Assembly (NCBI GenBank): GCA_017620315.1
Contig: JAFZQQ010000193.1
Coordinates: 1 to 8,642, forward strand
Source: Oscillospiraceae bacterium
GTDB lineage: Bacteria; Bacillota; Clostridia; Oscillospirales; Oscillospiraceae
Reading direction: 5' to 3'
Length of the DNA stretch: 8,642 nt
Shown here: piece by piece, positions 6,354 through 8,642 of the stretch
Position numbering within the stretch: position 1 is the stretch's first letter
How the letters are laid out: the number at the start of each line of letters is the position of its first letter
The notes under the pieces: model-generated
What the model saw: the letters and a program-made list of their open reading frames with translations, nothing else
What the model was told of the DNA's origin: nothing
Databases searched by the model: none
Program-made: the position numbers and the translations under genes

Positions 6354-7025
6354 ATGAATTTCAGCGATATCTTCAAATCCAGCTTTCTGGACAACGTGAG
6401 CGCGATCAAGCCGCTCGACGCCATCCTCGCGCTCGCTCTCGCCTTCGGCGTGGGCCTGTTCATCTTCTTCATCTACCAAAAGACCTATCAGGGCGTGATG
6501 TACTCGTCCAGCTTCAGCGTCACGCTGATCGCGCTGACCATGATCTCAACCCTCGTCATTCTTGCGGTCACGTCCAACGTGGTGCTGTCCCTCGGCATGG
6601 TGGGCGCGCTGTCCATCGTACGTTTCCGCACGGCGATCAAGGAGCCTCTGGACATAGCGTTCCTGTTCTGGGCCATCGCGGCAGGCATCGTGCTCGCGGC
6701 GGGGCTCTTGCCGCTTGCGGTGCTCGGCAGCGTAGCGATCGGCTGCATCCTGCTCGTCTTCGTCAACCGCAAGAGCCACCTCAACCCCTACATCGTCGTC
6801 ATACAGTGCGACGGAGCAGAGAGTGAGCGCAAGGCGCTTTCCTACCTCGGCGAGCACGCAAACAAGTGCGTCGTCAAGAGCAAAAGCGCGCAAAAGGGAG
6901 CGATCGAGCTCAACTGCGAGGTGCGGCTCAAGGAGGACAACACCGATTTTGTCAACGCGCTTGCGGATATGCAGGGTGTGCAGAGCGCTGTATTGGTCAG
7001 CTACAACGGAGACTATATGGGATAA
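6354..7025 (+). CDS. DUF4956 membrane protein
   Basis: A 223-residue integral membrane protein of unknown function. Four hydrophobic helices are visible at about 21-41, 53-73, 100-117 and 119-137. Between helices 2 and 3 lies a strongly conserved-looking segment, LGMVGALSIVRFRTAIKEP (80-98), the hallmark of DUF4956, with a basic SIVRFR patch. Residues 140-223 form a soluble domain with an alternating strand/helix pattern (YIVVIQCDG, IELNCEVRLKEDN, VQSAVLVSYNGD), possibly ferredoxin-like. The start ATG is preceded by AAAGGAG (6338-6344) at 9 bp and lies 16 bp after the VTC stop. Members of this family commonly sit beside VTC and CotH genes, as here, so it probably works with them at the membrane. 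No enzymatic motif is recognised. Confidence 0.9.
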   Translation: MNFSDIFKSSFLDNVSAIKPLDAILALALAFGVGLFIFFIYQKTYQGVMYSSSFSVTLIALTMISTLVILAVTSNVVLSLGMVGALSIVRFRTAIKEPLDIAFLFWAIAAGIVLAAGLLPLAVLGSVAIGCILLVFVNRKSHLNPYIVVIQCDGAESERKALSYLGEHANKCVVKSKSAQKGAIELNCEVRLKEDNTDFVNALADMQGVQSAVLVSYNGDYMG

Positions 7026-7031
7026 GCAGCC

Positions 7032-8642
7032 ATGTCTACTTCCAAAAACTTTGACCGCATCTGTATAGGCGTACTGATCCTGAGCATTCTGCTCACGGCG
7101 CTCTTTGTGAACGGCAAGGCGCTTGGGATCCAGACGGCAGACACGACGCTGGGGTATGAAAACCGCCTCTTTGACACGTCGCGCGTCCACACCATCGATC
7201 TGGTCATGGACGACTGGGACGGGTTTATCCAGTCCTGCACCAGCGAGGAATACGCCGCCTGTTCGGTCGTTATTGACGGCGAGGCGTATAAAAACGTCGC
7301 CATCCGCGGCAAGGGCAACACCTCTCTATCCTCAGTCAGCGCCATGGACAGCAGCCGCTACAGCTTTAAGATCGAATTCGACCAATACGACAGCGGCAAA
7401 ACCTACCACGGGCTCGACAAGCTGAGCCTCAACAACATCATTCAGGATAACACCTATATGAAGGACTACCTGACCTACCGTCTGATGGCTGAGTTCGGCG
7501 TCGGCGCGCCGCTTTGCTCCTTTGTGTACATCACCGTGAACGGTGAGGACTGGGGTCTGTATCTTGCCGTGGAGGGCGTCGAGGACAGCTTCCTGAAGCG
7601 GAACTATGGCAGTGACGCGGGCGAGCTCTACAAGCCGGACAGCATGAGCTTCGGCGGCGGCGGTCCCGGCAACGGCAAGGACTTCAATATGGAGGACTTC
7701 TTCAAATCCGGCGACAACAATGCAAGCGAGTCTGACGACGCGCAGGGCTTCACCGCGCCGAGCGGCGGAAGTATGCCCGACTTTGGCGGCTTTTCTCCGG
7801 ATTTCGGCGGAGGCATGCCCGATTTTGGCGGGAGTATGCCTGACTTTTCCGGGTCTGCGCCTGATTTTGGCGGGTCTGCGCCCGGCTCCGGCGAAGCCAT
7901 GCCGGAATCTCCGGGCTTGTCCGGCGAAGGAGACGGCGAAAAGCGCGGCGGCTTCGACATGAAGGGCTTTGACTTCAAAGGCGCGTTCGGCGGTATGGGA
8001 AGCAGCGACGTAAAGCTGCAATACGCAAACGACGATCCCGACAGCTATTCCAATATCTTCGGCAATGCCAAGACCGATGTCAGCTATGCGGATCAAAAGC
8101 GTCTTATCGCATCGCTCAAAGCGCTCAGCGAGGGCACGGACGTCGAAAGCGCCGTGGACGCGGAGAAGGTCATCCGCTACTTTATCGTCCACAACTTTGT
8201 CTGCAACGGCGACAGCTATACCGGTTCCATCGTCCACAACTACTATCTTCACGAGGACGACGGGCTGCTCTCAATGATACCGTGGGATTACAATCTCGCC
8301 TTCGGCACCTTCCAGGGCAACGACGCGACCGGAACGGTCAACGACCCGATCGACTCGCCGCTGTCCGTCTCCGACGCAAGCGACCGTCCGATGTGGGGTT
8401 GGATCGTCTCGAACGAGGAGTACAAGGCGCAGTATCACGAGCTTTTTGCGGAGTTTCTCGACAGCGTGGACATTCAGGGCATCATCGACGACGCTTATGC
8501 GCTCATTGCGTCGTATGTGGAAAAAGATCCCACGGCGTTCTGCACCTATGAGGAGTTTGAAACCGCGGTCGCCACGCTCAAGAGCTTCTGCGCCCTGCGC
8601 GAGGAAAGCGTGCGCGGGCAGCTTGACGGCACGATCCCATCC
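7032..8642 (+). CDS. CotH-family atypical protein kinase, membrane-anchored (3' truncated by window)
   Basis: The first 537 codons of a CotH-type kinase; no stop before the window ends. Residues 10-26 are a hydrophobic signal anchor (CIGVLILSILLTALFV), so the kinase domain lies outside the membrane. CotH landmarks include IRGKGNTSL (91-99), YSFKIEFDQY (110-119), LSLNNIIQDNTYMKDYL (131-147), the VYITVNGEDWGLYLAVEGV stretch (165-183), IRYFIVHNFVCNGDS (381-395), HNYYLHED (402-409) and MIPWDYNLAFG (415-425). The PWDYN Asp418 is a likely metal ligand. CotH of Bacillus phosphorylates spore-coat proteins; vegetative homologues are also common. Residues 203-330 form a Gly/Pro/Asp/Met-rich insert with heptad repeats. 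The ATG is 6 bp after the DUF4956 stop, in the same frame. There is no clear ribosome binding site, which suggests coupled translation. Confidence 0.92.
   Translation, partial: MSTSKNFDRICIGVLILSILLTALFVNGKALGIQTADTTLGYENRLFDTSRVHTIDLVMDDWDGFIQSCTSEEYAACSVVIDGEAYKNVAIRGKGNTSLSSVSAMDSSRYSFKIEFDQYDSGKTYHGLDKLSLNNIIQDNTYMKDYLTYRLMAEFGVGAPLCSFVYITVNGEDWGLYLAVEGVEDSFLKRNYGSDAGELYKPDSMSFGGGGPGNGKDFNMEDFFKSGDNNASESDDAQGFTAPSGGSMPDFGGFSPDFGGGMPDFGGSMPDFSGSAPDFGGSAPGSGEAMPESPGLSGEGDGEKRGGFDMKGFDFKGAFGGMGSSDVKLQYANDDPDSYSNIFGNAKTDVSYADQKRLIASLKALSEGTDVESAVDAEKVIRYFIVHNFVCNGDSYTGSIVHNYYLHEDDGLLSMIPWDYNLAFGTFQGNDATGTVNDPIDSPLSVSDASDRPMWGWIVSNEEYKAQYHELFAEFLDSVDIQGIIDDAYALIASYVEKDPTAFCTYEEFETAVATLKSFCALREESVRGQLDGTIPS
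7764..7910 (+). repeat. 21-bp tandem repeat encoding seven (G/S)GxxPDF-like heptads
   Basis: Seven in-frame units of 21 bp begin at 7764, 7785, 7806, 7827, 7848, 7869 and 7890. They encode GGSMPDF, GGFSPDF, GGGMPDF, GGSMPDF, SGSAPDF, GGSAPGS and GEAMPES, with a further decayed unit after 7910. Pro is fixed at position 5 of every unit and Asp-Phe closes the first five. The units drift most at the 3' end. They sit in the CotH kinase coding region (residues 245-293), between its N-terminal and C-terminal kinase segments, so the array is a low-complexity loop or linker whose length could vary between strains. Confidence 0.85.

Noticed and set aside
7332..8252. A 306-codon open frame on the minus strand, antisense to the CotH kinase gene
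   Set aside because: Its composition (Ala/Val/Arg-rich, with repeats that mirror the heptad array) is what the complement of the kinase gene would give. No start signals or domains support it.

Overview
The window looks like chromosome from a GC-rich member of the Clostridia (Firmicutes), probably of the Oscillospiraceae/Ruminococcaceae type. This is inferred from strong AGGAGG-type ribosome binding sites, SigA-like promoters (TTGAAA-17-TATACT, TTGCAT-17-TATAAT), an exported peptidase with C-terminal SLH cell-wall domains, and the VTC / DUF4956 / CotH gene trio. I see no mobile element, tRNA, rRNA or CRISPR array. Coding density is high. The longest gap without a gene is the 159 bp between the response regulator and the VTC gene.

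Layout. (1) 1-826, plus strand: the tail of an iron(III)-type ABC transporter permease, followed after 4 bp by a small HAD-family hydrolase. (2) 825-864: an 18-bp perfect stem that fits exactly between two convergent stop codons and probably terminates transcription both ways. (3) 864-2753, minus strand: a secreted S41 C-terminal processing peptidase with a PDZ domain and three SLH repeats. (4) 2754-2884: a compact divergent promoter region. (5) 2885-3763, plus strand: rsmI, the 16S rRNA C1402 2'-O-methyltransferase. (6) 3814-5506, minus strand: an OmpR-family response regulator and its histidine kinase, overlapping by 8 bp. (7) 5507-5665: an AT-rich divergent regulatory region with a 7-4-7 direct repeat and a 15-bp inverted repeat. 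(8) 5666-8642, plus strand: a VTC-domain polyphosphate-polymerase-like protein (TTG start), a four-helix DUF4956 membrane protein, and a CotH-type atypical kinase that runs off the end of the window.

The most interesting part is 3814-8642. A two-component system is transcribed away from a three-gene operon that combines a triphosphate-tunnel polymerase fold, a membrane protein of unknown function and a membrane-anchored CotH kinase. The shared intergenic region carries a repeat of the geometry bound by PhoB/OmpR-type regulators. A simple reading is that the two-component system controls a membrane-associated phosphate- or nucleotide-handling system with a surface protein kinase. The gene families are read from sequence; the joint function is inference. 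The CotH protein also carries a 21-bp / 7-residue tandem repeat inserted in its kinase domain.
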